NCBI RefSeq assembly: GCF_003852895.1
Contig: NZ_QUSW01000002.1
Coordinates: forward strand, 806,001 to 870,000
Direction of reading: 5' to 3'
From: Rhizobacter terrae
GTDB taxonomy: Bacteria; Pseudomonadota; Gammaproteobacteria; Burkholderiales; Burkholderiaceae_C
DNA: 64,000 bases
Shown: positions 61,369-64,000 of the stretch, piece by piece
Numbering within the stretch: position 1 is the stretch's first letter
Layout of the letters: each line of letters begins with the position of its first letter
Notes under the pieces: model-generated
Database searches by the model: none
Told to the model about the DNA's origin: nothing
The model's input: only the letters and a program-made list of their open reading frames with translations
Made by a program: the position numbers and the translations under genes

Positions 61369-61917
61369 ATGCCTGATTTTGCGAAATCATTCATGAATGG
61401 CGTCGAAGCGGCCAAGGCTGTCGAAAGAGCTCGCATCGAAATCCAGGACATCTTCTCCGAGATGAACAAGCAACTGGCTGTCGCAACCAGTGGTGTAGCC
61501 GATATTTCGATAAAGAATTTGGAAGAAGTTATCGAGCCAAAAGATATTCTCGGAATGACCCGTCTAGTGGCTAGCGCATTCCTACCTAAGGAGACTCGGC
61601 GTTACAAGGCAATCGTTGTTGGGCATCGAACTTCCACAGAATTTCGCGGTCGCGAAGTAGCCCGTTGGAGGCAACATCCAAATGGCTATCCATGCTGGCT
61701 TATCACTGATGGTCAAGAAGTGGCTTGTGAGGACAAAGCGTCGCTGGAACACGAGCTTGACCTATTGGCCGGTTCAGCTCGAATGGGAGAGGCAGTACTT
61801 GCAGTTATTGAACACAAAAACCGCCTAGACCAGTCTTCCAAACCAAATGCCGCCCCGGCAGTCCTGCCTCCAACTCCGCCTGAAACACCGGATCCACAGG
61901 CGCCGGAAAAGACTTGA
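61369..61917 (+). CDS. Unknown partner of the EEP protein
   Basis: A 182-residue protein that I do not recognise. Residues 10-65 are predicted helical (VERARIEIQDIFSEMNKQL). A central part of about 70-125 looks like a small alpha/beta domain (RRYKAIVVGHRTSTEFRG, YPCWLITDGQEVAC). A helix at 128-150 leads to a Pro-rich tail from about 160 (PPTPPETPDPQAPEKT). No membrane segment or signal. It starts on the base after the stop of the EEP gene, so the two are surely co-translated and likely act together, for example as a regulator, inhibitor or targeting subunit. Confidence 0.7.
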   Translation: MPDFAKSFMNGVEAAKAVERARIEIQDIFSEMNKQLAVATSGVADISIKNLEEVIEPKDILGMTRLVASAFLPKETRRYKAIVVGHRTSTEFRGREVARWRQHPNGYPCWLITDGQEVACEDKASLEHELDLLAGSARMGEAVLAVIEHKNRLDQSSKPNAAPAVLPPTPPETPDPQAPEKT

Positions 61918-61986
61918 TGCAAGACTGTTTAGGAAGAAACTCGCGAACATCGGCAATTGATTGGATATGGGCGTGAGAAGGTAGGC

Positions 61987-62031
61987 ATGCGCGGCGTGAA
62001 GATCGAGATCGCCGAGACCGTGGGCAAGTAA
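61987..62031 (+). pseudogene. 3' remnant of ccmI in the right repeat
   Basis: The right repeat carries the last 13 ccmI codons and TAA. An ATG from the cassette lies in frame just before them, giving a 14-codon frame (MRGVKIEIAETVGK). It marks where the original ccmI end lay next to the convergent gene. Probably without function. Confidence 0.75.
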
Positions 62032-62057
62032 GGCCGTCAGGCCACCACCAGCCCGGC
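61990..62057 (+). repeat. Right direct repeat flanking the cassette
   Basis: Copy of 60212-60279 (58 bp perfect, 68 bp with one mismatch). It continues without break into the convergent hypothetical gene, so this is the native junction on the right side. Confidence 0.9.
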
Positions 62058-62291
62058 CGCGGCCAGGCGCTGCTGGATGGCCGACATCTCGCCCTCGTAC
62101 TCCCAGTACATGACCCGTCCGTGCGACGAGGTCACGAGCACGTATTTCCCGGACACCGACTGGATGCGGTCGATGGCGATGAGCTTGTCCATGAAGGGCT
62201 CATCGCTGAACTCCTCGACGATCTCCTTGTTGTCGGCCGTGTAGCCGTGCATGACGATCGCATTGCGCACGCGCAGGGAGATGAATTTCAT
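62037..62291 (-). CDS. Small hypothetical protein convergent with ccmI
   Basis: An 84-residue cytosolic protein with an alpha/beta pattern (KFISLRVRNAIVMHGYTAD, KYVLVTSSHGRVMYWEYEGE). I recognise no named family. Its TGA lies 5 bp from the duplicated ccmI stop, so before the insertion it converged directly with ccmI. High-GC codon use like the host genome. Confidence 0.6.
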   Translation of the reverse strand: MKFISLRVRNAIVMHGYTADNKEIVEEFSDEPFMDKLIAIDRIQSVSGKYVLVTSSHGRVMYWEYEGEMSAIQQRLAAAGLVVA

Positions 62292-62424
62292 CGTTGGAGT
62301 CCGAAGGGCCTGGGATGCCGCGGATTCTGGATGAACAAGAATTGTCGGTGGGGCACAGGGGAATGGATATTGCGTGCCGATGCATGCGTCATCTCTGGCG
62401 CTGATTCAGGTAAGCATCTACAAC

Positions 62425-64000
<1,576 letters not shown>

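Larger units (their letters stand above)
60280..61989 (+). mobile_element. Lower-GC two-gene insertion between direct repeats
   Basis: About 1.7 kb between the two repeats; repeat-to-repeat distance is 1778 bp. Sampled lines are around 50% G+C, against about two thirds in flanking genes, and codon choice is clearly different (AAA, GAA and TTT codons are frequent). It carries a nuclease-like gene and an unknown gene in one orientation. I see no integrase, transposase or terminal inverted repeats, so it is either non-autonomous, a relic, or moved by homologous or site-specific recombination in trans. Confidence 0.7.

Noticed and set aside
60280-61989. Search for integrase, transposase or terminal inverted repeats inside the insertion
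   Set aside because: No recombinase motif or matching inverted ends could be seen, so it is not called an insertion sequence or an integrative element of a known class.

Overview
The window is a high-GC stretch (roughly two thirds G+C by eye, strong GC3 bias) typical of a betaproteobacterium. The gene content points to the order Burkholderiales, probably Comamonadaceae or a close relative: a urea ABC transporter in urtABCDE order, a UraD-AllC fusion for allantoin breakdown, an MSHA-type pilus locus, a System I cytochrome c maturation operon and a PEP-CTERM protein. The genus cannot be fixed from the sequence alone. No tRNA, rRNA, CRISPR array, transposase or integrase was recognised.

Layout. 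(1) 1-3053: end of a purine/allantoin catabolism operon (puuE tail, uraD-allC fusion, M20 amidohydrolase). (2) 3138-7184: a phosphatidylserine-synthase-type enzyme, small hypotheticals, a glycine-zipper protein, a DUF4124-like protein, a type IV pilin and an isolated ureD. (3) 7292-24037: MSHA-type pilus/pseudopilus locus in the order E-G-(pilin)-A-C-D-O-P-Q, two unrelated genes, then I-(PilN-like)-J-K-L-M-N. (4) 24049-29823, minus strand: urtABCDE. (5) 30024-35459: small mixed genes, including an AraC/GyrI-type regulator, a membrane-anchored response-regulator protein with a very long Ala/Glu/Arg-rich helix, a phosphoesterase and a PEP-CTERM protein. (6) 35622-52953, minus strand: a 17-gene, nearly gapless cluster of ExbB, two ExbD, an AgmX/TonB-like protein, three TPR proteins, two outer-membrane barrels, a DUF3570/DUF4266/TlpA module, two haem-motif lipoproteins and ApbE. 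(7) 53429-60253: divergent ccmABCDEFGHI. (8) 60212-62057: a cassette of lower GC carrying two genes, flanked by 58-bp perfect direct repeats that duplicate the 3' end of ccmI and of the convergent gene after it. (9) 62037-64000: that small gene and a GH44-type glycoside hydrolase that runs off the right edge.

How they fit together. Regions 1, 2 (ureD) and 4 all belong to nitrogen scavenging from purines and urea, but the urease structural genes are absent and ureD lies 17 kb from urtE in the opposite orientation. Region 6 looks like a trans-envelope machine driven by an ExbB/ExbD motor, analogous in parts list to the Myxococcus Agl-Glt machinery, combined with redox parts (ApbE, thioredoxin-like protein, haem-motif lipoproteins). 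It sits head to head with the ccm operon that would attach its haem. The two strongest candidates for something undescribed are this 17-gene redox/motor cluster and the repeat-bounded two-gene nuclease cassette after ccmI.
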